The notes: generated from the letters alone by a model not told the origin. Numbered from the stretch's first letter, positions 16,873-25,738 are shown. The stretch is DNA of 64,000 nt from Bdellovibrio bacteriovorus HD100 (GCF_000196175.1 NC_005363.1:1798001-1862000), one strand, 5' to 3'. Numbers and translations are program-made.

Positions 16873-18090
16873 GTGTTATTCAATAAAGAAATCAGAAAAG
16901 TCCTGTCCGTAGCAGTTCTGTTCCACGTCGCAACCCTGGTGGCCTGCCAAGGTAAAGTCGATGAAGTCGTTGAATCCCCATCCATCACAGTTTCTTCGGA
17001 CAAGCCCTCCACAGTTGTTGGCGCGGTCCAGGGAGTGATTGTTGAGGTCGGTAACGGTCTGGTCAGTGACGGGTCATCTCAAAGTGTGCAAGGTAAAATT
17101 CAAGCGCAGAATGTAAATGCCTTGTGTAACGAGCACGCCATGCCTTTGGATGAACAAGGTGGCTATATGGACAGTCAGGGGCCGGATTATCCTTCGCGTT
17201 TGTTTTACTGTAAACTTGCGCAAAACAGCGGATCTCCGGACTCCATTCCGGGTTCGTTCCAGCAGATCAAAGCCATTTCCTGTATGCTTGAAAAAGTGGG
17301 CATCGTTTACGACGATCAGGAACGTCAGGTCAGTGTGACTCCGGACACCTCCTGCTTCACGGCGCAGCAGCTGGAGAATATGCAGATCCAGGCCATGACT
17401 ATCTCTGTGCGGGCTTCAAAGCCGGCCTTCTTTAATACCTACTATGACTCTGGGATTTCCATGACGATTCCGGGAATGGGTTTTTATCGAGTCGCAGCGA
17501 AGCTCAGTGGTACTAAGATGGAGTTCTTGACTCATGAAGATCAGACTTCTGTTCAACCGGATAAAACCGGGACTTTTGCTGCCAGCTTTGATTTGCTGAC
17601 AGGTGAGTTGAAGTACGAAAGTCGCGGCGACCGTTTCCAGTGTACGGAACAAGGTGGTAATTGCGGTTGGTCCCGTCACGAGCGTTTGTTGGCTCAGGTG
17701 GGTATGACCAATGGTGAAATCACGTCTGTGTCTAAAATCGAAGCCATTGCCGGTGAAATCTATGGTGACGGCAACTGGTACTCGGCCCGCGTTTCCACGA
17801 TCAAGGGCAGTCTTGCAAATGGTTTGAAGGCCCGTTATTTCATGGTGAACTCCAACACCAGTGCAGATCTGGGGGATGCGACGAAGTACTCTGAAGTTGT
17901 GAACAACCGTTGCTACACTCATTCTTCAGATCAGGCGGATTGCAGCGCGAATCCAGGTATTGAATTGCCACAGGAGGCCAGTTTCAAATTCAACCTGCAT
18001 CCAAGCACGCAGTACACTTCGACTCAAGCCTGGGTTTCCCAGCTGACGGGCTTAAGCTTCACGGGTGTTAATTTCAATGATGTTCAGTAA
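16873..18090 (+). CDS. lipoprotein, unknown function
   Basis: A 405-residue exported lipoprotein from a GTG start with AAGGAG 7 bases upstream. The signal peptide ends in LVAC; the lipidated Cys is followed by an acidic, Ser/Thr-rich linker (to about residue 60). The rest is rich in beta-type segments with several cysteines in pairs, e.g. CTEQGGNCGW and CYTHSSDQADC. No family recognised. A sigma-54-like promoter and palindrome upstream suggest control by the preceding activator. It ends at a UUCG-capped terminator. Confidence 0.8.
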   Translation: MLFNKEIRKVLSVAVLFHVATLVACQGKVDEVVESPSITVSSDKPSTVVGAVQGVIVEVGNGLVSDGSSQSVQGKIQAQNVNALCNEHAMPLDEQGGYMDSQGPDYPSRLFYCKLAQNSGSPDSIPGSFQQIKAISCMLEKVGIVYDDQERQVSVTPDTSCFTAQQLENMQIQAMTISVRASKPAFFNTYYDSGISMTIPGMGFYRVAAKLSGTKMEFLTHEDQTSVQPDKTGTFAASFDLLTGELKYESRGDRFQCTEQGGNCGWSRHERLLAQVGMTNGEITSVSKIEAIAGEIYGDGNWYSARVSTIKGSLANGLKARYFMVNSNTSADLGDATKYSEVVNNRCYTHSSDQADCSANPGIELPQEASFKFNLHPSTQYTSTQAWVSQLTGLSFTGVNFNDVQ

Positions 18091-18100
18091 TTTACATTCC

Positions 18101-18124
18101 AAAGGGGGCTTCGGCCCCCTTTTT
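18101..18124 (+). terminator. rho-independent terminator with UUCG loop
   Basis: AAAGGGGGC, TTCG, GCCCCCTTTTT. It lies 10 bases after the lipoprotein stop. Confidence 0.93.
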
Positions 18125-18158
18125 CTGGTCTTTTGGGTTCTTGGAAGGAGCTGATAGC

Positions 18159-18464
18159 ATGGAGTCTATGAAAAATTCATTGATGCAGTTTTTTGTCTTT
18201 TGCAGTTTGCTTTCAGGATGTGGTCTTAAGGTGATCAATCCCGCCGATCAAAATCCCAACAAGGGAACTCTGGCTCTGGATATGTCTGGCGATGGACCCA
18301 AGCTGGTGGAAACATTCACGTGCAAACTGGTTTCGCAAGGCAGCCGATTCTTTGGCTTTGGCAAGAGCGAAGAAGAGGCCCGCAAGGATGCCATGGGCAA
18401 GTGTCAAGGCCGGACACTTTTGTCTTTCTGTGAGAAGGAAAAGATCACCTGCGAAAAGAACTAA
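18159..18464 (+). CDS. small lipoprotein, unknown function
   Basis: A 101-residue product. The ATG at 18159 has GGAAGGAG 10 bases upstream, better than an in-frame TTG at 18141. The signal peptide ends in LLSGC (lipobox). The mature part carries FFGFGKSEEEARKDAMGKCQ, with a Cys-containing helix and two more cysteines near the C-terminus, so a small disulfide-stabilised domain is likely. No family recognised. Short hairpin terminator downstream. Confidence 0.75.
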   Translation: MESMKNSLMQFFVFCSLLSGCGLKVINPADQNPNKGTLALDMSGDGPKLVETFTCKLVSQGSRFFGFGKSEEEARKDAMGKCQGRTLLSFCEKEKITCEKN

Positions 18465-18506
18465 AAGTGTTGCAGGCCGCTTAGTTTGCAACGACATTAT
18501 TACCTG

Positions 18507-18530
18507 AACCTGCCGAATGGCAGGTTTTTT
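18507..18530 (+). terminator. rho-independent terminator
   Basis: AACCTGCC, GAAT, GGCAGGTT followed by four T. It lies 43 bases past the small lipoprotein stop. Confidence 0.8.
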
Positions 18531-18585
18531 CTTTATTCGGGTCTGAAACGTGGTTATTCCTCCATTCACATTCTTGGAGGAAACT

Positions 18586-19053
18586 ATGCGTGTTCTTGTA
18601 TTGCCTTTCATCGCTTTGTTTGCTTTTGCGGCCCAGGCCCAGACAATGTCTTTGGATGCCCCTGAATATGCCAAGCACTTTTGTGTAAAGCAGGGCGATG
18701 TGCAGAATCTTGTGGTACCCTCTGTTCGCGCCGTCATCAGAAAGGCCTACACCACCCAAGTCCTTCTGGATGTGCTGGACGCGGATTGCAAAGGCCACAA
18801 AGTGATGCCAAAGTCCTCCAATCGTTTTTCCAAACCTTCTTTGATGGACTTCAGTGAGGTGCGCGCGATCGCAGCATCACCTCGTATCTTCCGGGCCAAT
18901 GAGTTCTCTTATCAGGTAGTTTTGGAGTTCTATTCCGACGTTCTGGCCATGGGCGAGCGCAACTTTCTTTTGAAGCTGTACGCTCACGATGGCAGTGTTT
19001 ATCAGATTACTGTGACGACCCGTGATGGGGGAACATTTCTTCAGGCTTACTAG
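18586..19053 (+). CDS. secreted protein, unknown function
   Basis: A 155-residue exported protein. The ATG at 18586 follows TGGAGG, whereas an in-frame GTG at 18550 has no such site. Signal peptide about 1-16 (AAQA). The mature part has two cysteines (about residues 28 and 65). No family recognised. Its last 47 bases overlap the 3' end of the convergent gene at 19007. Confidence 0.75.
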   Translation: MRVLVLPFIALFAFAAQAQTMSLDAPEYAKHFCVKQGDVQNLVVPSVRAVIRKAYTTQVLLDVLDADCKGHKVMPKSSNRFSKPSLMDFSEVRAIAASPRIFRANEFSYQVVLEFYSDVLAMGERNFLLKLYAHDGSVYQITVTTRDGGTFLQAY

Positions 19054-20092
19054 GTACGGGGCCGCTGTACTCCGGGCTTTCAATAATCCCGGTGTGCAGT
19101 TGACCATCGGGGCAGAAGGTCACAGCCCCATTCAGATTGGACAGCAAGACTGTTTTGCCGTTCAGGATGAACGGGGTTTTGCTTTTTACAGAGCCTGACA
19201 TAAGGTTTCCGTTGGGGTGGAACTTTAAAAGGAGCGTTCGTGACAAGGGGCCATCGTGGGATATCGGCAGGGACTGGCCATTGAAGGTGAAGACATAGTT
19301 GTCGACACTTGTATACAGGAAGGACTCAATCTTTCCATTGGGGTGGAAGTTCACATATTTGCCTTTGATATTCTGACCGTGCAGTTCGCCGCTCCAGACC
19401 ATCGCCGTTTTTAGATTTCCATCTTCATGGTATTGAGCCGCTTCCAGTCCCACGGCATATCCGTGATAGTCGACGTGTTTCAGACCGGCCGTACGCACCA
19501 GATCCAGCATCATGCGGCTGTCGAAATTCTTCATCAGACTGGAACTGACCACCTGATTGAAATAGCGCACGCCCGGGGACGAGGTAAATCCTGACTCTAT
19601 AGCTTCGCGATAAATCAGCTCATGCAGAATCAGTCCGGCTTTGTCAGCTTCGCTGAGTCTTTCAAAAAGACGCACATCAATCACATAGCGCTGGTCACCC
19701 GGCATGATCAAGGCGGTGGGACGCTGGATGGCGATTTGTTGAATATTGCACACCTCCGGGATGATCACCACACCGGAGTCCCGGATCGGCAGGAATTTGC
19801 CGATAAAGAACCACTGGGTTTCAGCATCAAAGGTGTGGAACCACTTTTTGTACATCTTGGCTCGGGTCGGGTTTACGTTTTCCAGGCGATGCAGGACGTA
19901 GTAAACCTTTTGCTGGAAGCTCATCGAATCATTGCCAAGATCCAGGGCAATGCCTCGTTGTTCTTCGGCTTCATAGTAGTCCAGCAGGCGCAGTGAATCC
20001 CCGCAGGAGATCACATTACCTCCATTGCCGACCCAGTCGCCGCCAGCCACGGACATCAAAGAATAAAAAAGAAGATGAATCAATGCCGCCAT
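19007..20092 (-). CDS. secreted protein with MORN/YwqK-like repeats
   Basis: A 361-residue exported protein: short signal peptide, then GNGGNVISC, an N-terminal signature I associate with secreted Bdellovibrio proteins. The middle contains LHELIYREA, a conserved helix with His-Glu, in a domain of unknown role. The C-terminal third carries about four YwqK/MORN-like units, such as YHEDGNLKTAMVWSG, FHPNGKIESFLY, FHPNGNLMSG and FCPDGQLHTG. It starts 10 bases after the stop of a TIGR02147 gene on the same strand, so the two are probably one transcript. 3' overlap of 47 bases with a convergent gene. Confidence 0.75.
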   Translation of the reverse strand: MAALIHLLFYSLMSVAGGDWVGNGGNVISCGDSLRLLDYYEAEEQRGIALDLGNDSMSFQQKVYYVLHRLENVNPTRAKMYKKWFHTFDAETQWFFIGKFLPIRDSGVVIIPEVCNIQQIAIQRPTALIMPGDQRYVIDVRLFERLSEADKAGLILHELIYREAIESGFTSSPGVRYFNQVVSSSLMKNFDSRMMLDLVRTAGLKHVDYHGYAVGLEAAQYHEDGNLKTAMVWSGELHGQNIKGKYVNFHPNGKIESFLYTSVDNYVFTFNGQSLPISHDGPLSRTLLLKFHPNGNLMSGSVKSKTPFILNGKTVLLSNLNGAVTFCPDGQLHTGIIESPEYSGPVPSKPEEMFPHHGSSQ

Positions 20093-20102
20093 GATGAAAC
20101 TC

Positions 20103-20906
20103 CTATTTTGCTTTCGGGGGAAGAAGAGGGAAACACTGCAGGTTCACGCGATAAAGCTCGCCCTTTCTGGATTGTTCGTCCAGTTCGAACACATCATCGC
20201 GAAATTTCAAAGTCAGTTTCTTAAGTTTTTTATAGCGCTTGTCATCCAGAGCCACAGTAAGAAAGGAGTAGTCCCGTTCCTGTACCGGCACCCGCGCAAT
20301 CATCTGTCTGGCAAGCTCCAGAGAGTTCAAGTGCGCCTGCTGCAGCGAGCGGGAGGGGATGTCGTGCGGCGAATACAGGTTTTTGTGAGTGCGTTCCCAC
20401 ACGGGGCCCTTTCGGGTGATGACCTGAAGGTCTTGCAGTGTTTGCAGACACGCGTTCACGCGCTCTGCCGGGATTCCGGTTTTATTGGCAATCCATGTCG
20501 TGTTGCTTTTGAAGTCTGCCAGCCGAAACACCGCCAGAATCACAAAGTGCTCCCATTCGTCAAAGAGCACGGCATACTGGCTGGGATCCAGTTTGAACGA
20601 GGATTCGGCGGGTGGTTTGTTGACCCCGAGACTTAAGAGAAACTGTTCCTGATCTTTGGGGGTCAGCGAAAGTTTTTGCATGACTTTCGCAGCTTCCTGC
20701 AGCGGAACCAGGCGTTTTCCTTTGATGATTGAGGACAGGGTGCCGGGATTCATCTCCAGAAACTGCGCATAGGAGCGCAGGGAATAGCGTTTGTTTCTGG
20801 TTCTCTTGGCCAGAAACTGCTCCTGAAGTTTGAGTGCAAAATAAGGCAGATTCTCAAGTCCCGACATAAGGGTCGCAGAACTAACAGCCTCTTTAAGTTC
20901 GATCAA
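20103..20906 (-). CDS. TIGR02147 family regulator (second of four)
   Basis: A 267-residue TIGR02147 protein: KLQEQFLAKRTRNKRYSLRS leads into the HTH with FLEMNPGTLSSIIKGKRLVP (about 50-70). The all-helical C-terminal domain has FDEWEHFVILAVFRLADFKS, then the family's DIPSRSLQQAHLNSLELARQ region, RDYSFLTVALDDKRY, and FRDDVFELDEQSRKGELYRV near the end. The longest frame starts at a TTG; an ATG at 20867 is the alternative, with no strong ribosome site for either. The next gene downstream is a secreted protein 10 bases away, a likely co-transcribed target or partner. Confidence 0.9.
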   Translation of the reverse strand: MIELKEAVSSATLMSGLENLPYFALKLQEQFLAKRTRNKRYSLRSYAQFLEMNPGTLSSIIKGKRLVPLQEAAKVMQKLSLTPKDQEQFLLSLGVNKPPAESSFKLDPSQYAVLFDEWEHFVILAVFRLADFKSNTTWIANKTGIPAERVNACLQTLQDLQVITRKGPVWERTHKNLYSPHDIPSRSLQQAHLNSLELARQMIARVPVQERDYSFLTVALDDKRYKKLKKLTLKFRDDVFELDEQSRKGELYRVNLQCFPLLPPKAK

Positions 20907-20914
20907 GATTACAT

Positions 20915-20930
20915 TGGAACTCGGTCCAAA
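20915..20930. promoter_or_regulatory. candidate operator upstream of second TIGR02147 gene
   Basis: TTGGA at 20915-20919 and TCCAA at 20926-20930 form an inverted repeat around ACTCGG. A further TTTGGAA is at 20941. The word TTGGAA also forms the operator-like repeat upstream of the first TIGR02147 gene. Short arms, so weak evidence alone. Confidence 0.3.
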
Positions 20931-21014
20931 TCACCATAGCTTTGGAATTATTTGCCACTCACTATTGAAAAGATGATGTGAAACTCAATATTTCGCAAAT
21001 GTAAGGAACTAAGT

Positions 21015-21773
21015 TCAGCGAGGGAGGATGCTTTCAATCCATGGTTTTAAAGTGGCTGTGCTCAGGTAAAGCCCGCGATAAAAGCACGGGTCTATGTCAG
21101 GTTGATTTTTTGGGAATTGCACCAAAGAGGCAATTCCCACTTGAAGCCATTCGTTTTCACCGCCAATGAAAGCGGGCCCTCCGGAGTCTCCTGAGCAGAT
21201 TCCTCCGGTTGTGGATTGGTCCACAGTGAAAGTGAGCTGATCCGAAGAGATTTCGTAGATGGACAGTCGGGACTTTCTTAAGGTGCCCATCTTGCCAAGG
21301 CTATTGTTGATTCCTTTGTGTAATCCAAAACCGACGGCCAGGACTTCGGTAAAATCCAAGGTTTGATCGGGAATTTTGGTGATTTTCACTTCCGTCGGCA
21401 ATGCGTCTTCCAGAAGCAAGATTGCAGCATCCAAAGTGGGATGAAAAAGAACTTCCTTAACATAATGTTTCGAGGTCTTTGTTTCATCTTTATAGACCAC
21501 CGTGCGTGTAATATCGAAGATGTTCATGCAGTGGGCCGCAGTTAAAACGGCCAGATGATTCAGGGCTGTCCCTGAGCATTTGAAGAGACTGACGCCTGTG
21601 TCGGTATTGCGAATAGTTTTGATCTGCACGAGATGTCTGTACAGCCCTTCGGTGCTGGCTACGGCTTCACCGTCTATAATGGCGCTTTCAGTAGAAGGGA
21701 GGGCGCGACTGGGGGTCGGTCTTTGGCAGCCCAGGACGACTAGGCAGACTGCAATTAAAACGATGTGATTCAT
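21015..21773 (-). CDS. trypsin-like serine protease lipoprotein (S1 family)
   Basis: A 252-residue chymotrypsin-fold protease. The ATG at 21773 follows AGGGGATC; a longer frame from 21815 lacks a ribosome site. The signal peptide ends in VVLGC (lipobox, Cys16), so it is lipid-anchored. IIDGEAV (about 32-38) resembles the activation N-terminus. The catalytic triad is His81 (LTAAHC), Asp115 (LDAAILLLE) and Ser197 (GDSGGP). All three are intact, so it is predicted active at the cell surface or in the periplasm. It stands alone. Confidence 0.93.
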   Translation of the reverse strand: MNHIVLIAVCLVVLGCQRPTPSRALPSTESAIIDGEAVASTEGLYRHLVQIKTIRNTDTGVSLFKCSGTALNHLAVLTAAHCMNIFDITRTVVYKDETKTSKHYVKEVLFHPTLDAAILLLEDALPTEVKITKIPDQTLDFTEVLAVGFGLHKGINNSLGKMGTLRKSRLSIYEISSDQLTFTVDQSTTGGICSGDSGGPAFIGGENEWLQVGIASLVQFPKNQPDIDPCFYRGLYLSTATLKPWIESILPR

Positions 21774-21882
21774 AAGATCCCCTTTTTTTTCTTGAGGGGA
21801 CATTACTGCAAACAATTTCTAATTTGAACGCCAAGTCGGCAAGTGTGCAAATTTTATTGGTCGTACAGGTTGTGCGTCCGAT

Positions 21883-23013
21883 TTACCCGCCGAGAGTGAA
21901 GGTGAAAGTGGAGCCCATTCCTGGCGTCGAATCCGCCCGGATTTTGCCATGGTGTAGTTCTACGATTCTTTTGCAGGTGGCAAGTCCGATGCCGGAGCCC
22001 TGATACTCTGAAGGTGCGTGAAGTTTTTTGTAAAGATCAAATATTTCTTCCTTTTTGGCGGGATCGAAGCCAATCCCGTTGTCTTTGACGATGAATTCCC
22101 AGTTTCTTCCAGTGAAGTTGGCACTGATTCTGATGTCCGGTGGTTTGGGGCTTCGAAATTTCAGCGCATTAGCAATCAAGTTTTGAAACAGTTGTGTAAC
22201 CAGCGGAGCATCACAGAGCAGGACCGGCAGCGGTTCTATTGTGATGCGGGCCTCAGTCGCCTCGATCTGGTCATGAAGGTTCTCGACGGCCGCTTTGGCC
22301 AGCTGATCTACGGGAATGGATTCAAACACGCGTTCTGACGACCCGAGACGGGCGTACTCAAGCATGGTATCAATCAGGGTGTTCATGCGATGGGCGGCGG
22401 CGCTGACTCGACTGAGCATTTGCCCCCCTTCCGGGCCCAGTTTTTCTTGGAATTCCTCGTCCTGAAGGGAATCCACAAAACCAATGATAGTCGCAAGAGG
22501 GGACTTTAGATCGTGAGCCGCGACAGCCGCAAAGTGGGTCAAAGCGACATTGCTGGATTCTGCGCTGGAGAGGGCATTGTTCATTTCTGCATTTTGTGCC
22601 AGTACAAACTCTTTGGCGGCGGCGGTGATGGCGGCGTCGATAGCCTGATCCAGCAGGGTGCGATCTTCGTGGGACAGTTGACCTGTGCTGAGCAGAACTT
22701 CCACGACCACCTCCCGCAAAACACTGAACTCCTTCAGCAGAGCGGCAAGATGGTAACCTTGCTGAGCGGCTCGCTCTTTATCCTGCTGGTGGGCGAGATG
22801 GGCGGCCTCCTTCGCTGCAATCGAGGGGTCTTTGCGGGCCAAGACGGCACTAAGGTGGTCCACGAAGTTTCCAAGCGACTGCTGCAGGATGGGGGCTGTT
22901 GTTGAGTCAGGAGCAGAAGAATCTGCCCAAACCCGGGCCGTCCATATTTTTTCGATGGATTGTTTGTTTTGTCGAAGCAGTTCAGCCGAGGATGCAGAGT
23001 GCGGCTCAATCAT
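21883..23013 (-). CDS. soluble sensor histidine kinase
   Basis: A 376-residue kinase without membrane segments. The N-terminal helical domain (about 1-145) resembles the RsbRD/RsbU-type N-terminal module. The HisKA H-box is AAHDLKSPLATI with His167. The catalytic domain follows with the N-box LIANALKF, G1 DNGIGFD and G2 GSGIGLA. No receiver domain is attached and no response regulator gene is adjacent, so it is an orphan kinase. The family relation of the N-terminal domain is inference. Confidence 0.9.
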   Translation of the reverse strand: MIEPHSASSAELLRQNKQSIEKIWTARVWADSSAPDSTTAPILQQSLGNFVDHLSAVLARKDPSIAAKEAAHLAHQQDKERAAQQGYHLAALLKEFSVLREVVVEVLLSTGQLSHEDRTLLDQAIDAAITAAAKEFVLAQNAEMNNALSSAESSNVALTHFAAVAAHDLKSPLATIIGFVDSLQDEEFQEKLGPEGGQMLSRVSAAAHRMNTLIDTMLEYARLGSSERVFESIPVDQLAKAAVENLHDQIEATEARITIEPLPVLLCDAPLVTQLFQNLIANALKFRSPKPPDIRISANFTGRNWEFIVKDNGIGFDPAKKEEIFDLYKKLHAPSEYQGSGIGLATCKRIVELHHGKIRADSTPGMGSTFTFTLGG

Positions 23014-23092
23014 GGGCTCACCTATAGGCCAGATGTTTCCCTGAATAATCCGCTATTTTCCGAAGATTCCCAATGTGTTTGTTGGCATTGAG

Positions 23093-23533
23093 TTAGGGGC
23101 TTTCTGGGTGGCAGTCCTTGAAGCTCAGGTTGTGGTTTCGGGTTCCTGACTGATAGTAAGAGTTGACGATGTAGTAGCCATCTTTTTTCTCTTGATCATA
23201 GCGGAAGTCCACGGTCAGGTAGTCAAAGCCGTGAGCTTCTTTGTCCAGCTGGCAGGTGGTCAGAATCTGATGGATGCCTTTGAATTCAAAAACACTCTGG
23301 TCGCATCTGTCGGTTTTTGGATGGATGGTGATCCCGCCAGTCAGATTTTCTCCTTGCAGCTCCTCCGATTTGAAGATGTTGCCGCTTTCATCATAGATAT
23401 CATGGCGGAGTTTCTGAAAATCTTCTGATAAAACGACTTTTTCGTTGTCCCAGTTTTCGGAAGTGCAGACGATGTTTGCGGCCCCGGTTGCAGGGCTCGC
23501 GGCTATTATCAATGCAAACAGTGTTATTTTCAT
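23093..23533 (-). CDS. small secreted protein, unknown function
   Basis: A 146-residue exported protein with a signal peptide of about 18 residues (cleavage after TGA or GAA). The mature part has four cysteines (IVCTSE, DRCDQS, TTCQLDK, KDCHPE), probably two disulfides. No family recognised; single-gene unit on the minus strand. Confidence 0.72.
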   Translation of the reverse strand: MKITLFALIIAASPATGAANIVCTSENWDNEKVVLSEDFQKLRHDIYDESGNIFKSEELQGENLTGGITIHPKTDRCDQSVFEFKGIHQILTTCQLDKEAHGFDYLTVDFRYDQEKKDGYYIVNSYYQSGTRNHNLSFKDCHPESP

Positions 23534-23670
23534 GGGACCCGCCTATTTTGAAACGTGCCTCTATCGTTGTAGGGCGTGTGTTGAGAGTCAATGCTGAGAT
23601 CTGGCGAGTGACATGGTGTCATGGGATATTACCAGCAATTTGCAATAAAAACTGTTTCTGCGTTTGATGT

Positions 23671-23685
23671 GAACATGTACTGTTC
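23671..23685. promoter_or_regulatory. candidate operator, GAACA/TGTTC inverted repeat
   Basis: GAACATGTACTGTTC: perfect 5-base arms with a 5-base spacer, 124-138 bases upstream of the third TIGR02147 gene. Confidence 0.4.
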
Positions 23686-23711
23686 CGTGAATATCGTTGA
23701 ATGAAAGTATT

Positions 23712-23736
23712 GTTCCCTGACCGGGAGGCGAGGAAC
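23712..23736. promoter_or_regulatory. candidate operator, GTTCC/GGAAC inverted repeat
   Basis: GTTCC at 23712-23716 and GGAAC at 23732-23736, with 15 bases between. The same words build the larger repeat at 9312-9347. Confidence 0.35.
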
Positions 23737-23808
23737 TAAACGATCACATAAGACTTGCAACTGGTGCCAAAAAAGTTAAAAAAATCTCAAGGTATTTTTT
23801 GGAGTTGT

Positions 23809-24552
23809 ATGTCGAATCCGTTCGGTAATTTTTTGAAAAGCAAGCTCGATGAAATTCAAAAACGAAATCCACGTTTTTCTTTCCGTTCCCTGGCAAAAAA
23901 AGTGGCGATATCTCCAGGATGTCTGAACGAACTTATGCATGGCAAAAGACCTTTGAGTGAGTTTTATGCCAGTAAAATTGTTCTGGGCCTGGAGCTGGGA
24001 GTGGAAGAGCGAAATCAGGTTTATGCAATGATAGCCACCCGTTCCCGTAAATTTGGAGTGCAGAAGCGCCTGACAGAGCAGCAGTTGGAGTTGATCTCCA
24101 GCTGGGAGCACTTTGCGATTTTAAACCTGATGCGTATTCGCCAGTTTCAATCCAATGAAAAATGGATCAGTCAACGGCTGGCCATCCCTCTGGAGAAAGT
24201 GCAGCACAGTCTGGATCTGTTGATGAATCTGGGATTTATCAAAATGCAAGGGACCACATTCGTGCGCACCGTGGCCAGTCTGGGGACGACGTCAGACATT
24301 CCCAGCCATGCGCTGGTGCAGGCGCACGTTTCAGATATGCAAAAAGCCATTGAGGTGCTCAAAGTCACCACGCCGGATCGCCGGGACTATTCTGCGATCA
24401 CCATGGCTTTTAATCCTGACAAGATGACCGAAGTCAAAGCTCTGATTAAAAAATTTCGTCAGCGTCTTTCCCTGCTGGCGGAAGAAGGCGAGCCTTCGGA
24501 AGTCTATAATCTGAACATTCAGTTCTTTCCGTTGACCGTTCCTGTTCGCTAA
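23809..24552 (+). CDS. TIGR02147 family regulator (third of four)
   Basis: A 247-residue TIGR02147 protein. The ATG at 23809 follows TTGGAG; an in-frame TTG at 23755 has no ribosome site. FLKSKLDEIQKRNPRFSFRS leads into an HTH (LAKKVAISPGCLNELMHGKR). The C-terminal domain shows SSWEHFAILNLMRIRQF, DIPSHALVQAHVSDMQKAIE, RRDYSAITMAFNPDKM and a final VYNLNIQFFPL that closely parallels the second copy's YRVNLQCFPL. These two copies are therefore closest to each other. The SRAP gene follows after 58 bases. Confidence 0.9.
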   Translation: MSNPFGNFLKSKLDEIQKRNPRFSFRSLAKKVAISPGCLNELMHGKRPLSEFYASKIVLGLELGVEERNQVYAMIATRSRKFGVQKRLTEQQLELISSWEHFAILNLMRIRQFQSNEKWISQRLAIPLEKVQHSLDLLMNLGFIKMQGTTFVRTVASLGTTSDIPSHALVQAHVSDMQKAIEVLKVTTPDRRDYSAITMAFNPDKMTEVKALIKKFRQRLSLLAEEGEPSEVYNLNIQFFPLTVPVR

Positions 24553-24610
24553 CCTGCGCTTGACTTGATGTTGGTGTCTTTTGGTGTCAGAATCATGTTC
24601 GAGGTGGGTG

Positions 24611-25282
24611 ATGTGCGCCAGGTATGGATCTGCGGATGAATTCAATTTGTTGATACGGACTTATCATCTGAAGTTGCCAGAGGTGATGGTTCTGCCTCAG
24701 GAAATCATTTATCCCCACACTCCGGCCCCGGTCATAGTGAAAGGCCGGGAGGGGATGGGGGTAAGGATGATGAATTACTCCCTGATACCCTCGTGGTCTG
24801 ACGTGCGAAAACCCAAATTTGCCACTTATAATGCCCGCATTGAAGAAGTCCTGAACAAGCCCTCCTGGCGTGAGCCATTCAAAAGCCGCCACTGCCTGGT
24901 GCCGGTGAAATTCTTTATTGAGTCTGTCTATGAAGGTCCCTACGCCGGTCATAATATTGCCATTGCCGCCAAAGATCAGCATCTGCTCAGTGCGGCTGGT
25001 ATCTGGGATTCTTGGACGGATCGAAGAACCGGAGAAGTGGTCGAGTCTGTGGCCATACTGACGGGCCCTCCTCCAGAGGATGTGTTGGCTGCCGGCCATG
25101 ACCGCTGTCCCATTTTTCTGGCTGACGCTCATTGGGAGGAGTGGCTTTCCGCGCACAAGACCGCTCAGCAATCCGTGGACTTTTTAAAGAACACCCGCGA
25201 AGTGATAGAGTTTTCTTTCACAGAGCGGGAGGTCCTGAAGAATCACTCCCGTCAGATGTCTCTGTTTGAGGATGGCGAGTAA
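24611..25282 (+). CDS. SRAP-domain (YedK/HMCES) abasic-site protein
   Basis: A 223-residue protein that would crosslink to abasic sites in single-stranded DNA through a thiazolidine at Cys2. The start at 24611 makes Cys2 follow Met, as required; upstream in-frame codons would block it. Conserved active-site residues are at expected places: Cys2 (MCARYG), Asn74 (ATYNARIE), Glu104 (FFIES, where most homologues have FYEW) and His163 (AGHDRCPIFL). In YedK these are Cys2, Asn75, Glu105 and His160. A GGTGG-type ribosome site precedes it. Confidence 0.92.
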   Translation: MCARYGSADEFNLLIRTYHLKLPEVMVLPQEIIYPHTPAPVIVKGREGMGVRMMNYSLIPSWSDVRKPKFATYNARIEEVLNKPSWREPFKSRHCLVPVKFFIESVYEGPYAGHNIAIAAKDQHLLSAAGIWDSWTDRRTGEVVESVAILTGPPPEDVLAAGHDRCPIFLADAHWEEWLSAHKTAQQSVDFLKNTREVIEFSFTEREVLKNHSRQMSLFEDGE

Positions 25283-25287
25283 AACGC

Positions 25288-25635
25288 TTATTCGCGCGGA
25301 CGGGCCTCGATCAGCTCGACATGAAAAATAAGATTGGAATGGGGCTTGATGAATTTTCCGATCTGACGTTCGCCATAGGCCAGGTGGGCTGGCACATAGA
25401 TGGTGCGTTTACCACCTTCTTTCATACCCAGAAATCCGAGGCTCCAGCCGGCGATGACTTTCTTGGAACCCACGACAAATTCAAAAGGACGTCCATGATC
25501 ATAGCTGGAGTCAAACTTGGTTCCGTCCTCCAGAAATCCTTCATAGTGGCAAAACACCAGGGCGCCTTTGCTGGCGGTCTGGCCGGTTCCAATAACGGTG
25601 TCAGTGATTTTTACTTCAGGCAGTTCCGATGTCAT
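25288..25635 (-). CDS. FKBP-type peptidyl-prolyl isomerase
   Basis: A 115-residue single-domain FKBP. The opening pattern KITDTVIGTGQTASKGALV, YEGFLEDGTKFDSSYDHGRP, VIAGWSLGFLGMKEGGKRTI and HLAYGERQIG are family hallmarks. No signal peptide is seen from the ATG at 25635 (AGGAT upstream), so it is probably cytoplasmic. Convergent with the SRAP gene, 5 bases between their stops. Confidence 0.93.
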   Translation of the reverse strand: MTSELPEVKITDTVIGTGQTASKGALVFCHYEGFLEDGTKFDSSYDHGRPFEFVVGSKKVIAGWSLGFLGMKEGGKRTIYVPAHLAYGERQIGKFIKPHSNLIFHVELIEARPRE

Positions 25636-25681
25636 GGGGGACATCCTACGAAAAGTGCGGGTCCGGGGCAATCGTGAAAAT

Positions 25682-25712
25682 AAAAAAAGGCGCTGACTTT
25701 TCAGCCAGCGCC
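25682..25712 (-). terminator. rho-independent terminator for the gene at 25739
   Basis: On the minus strand GGCGCTG pairs with CAGCGCC, followed by seven T, 27 bases beyond the stop at 25739. Confidence 0.85.
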
Positions 25713-25738
25713 CAGCATAAGACCTTGTTTAAAAAGTC

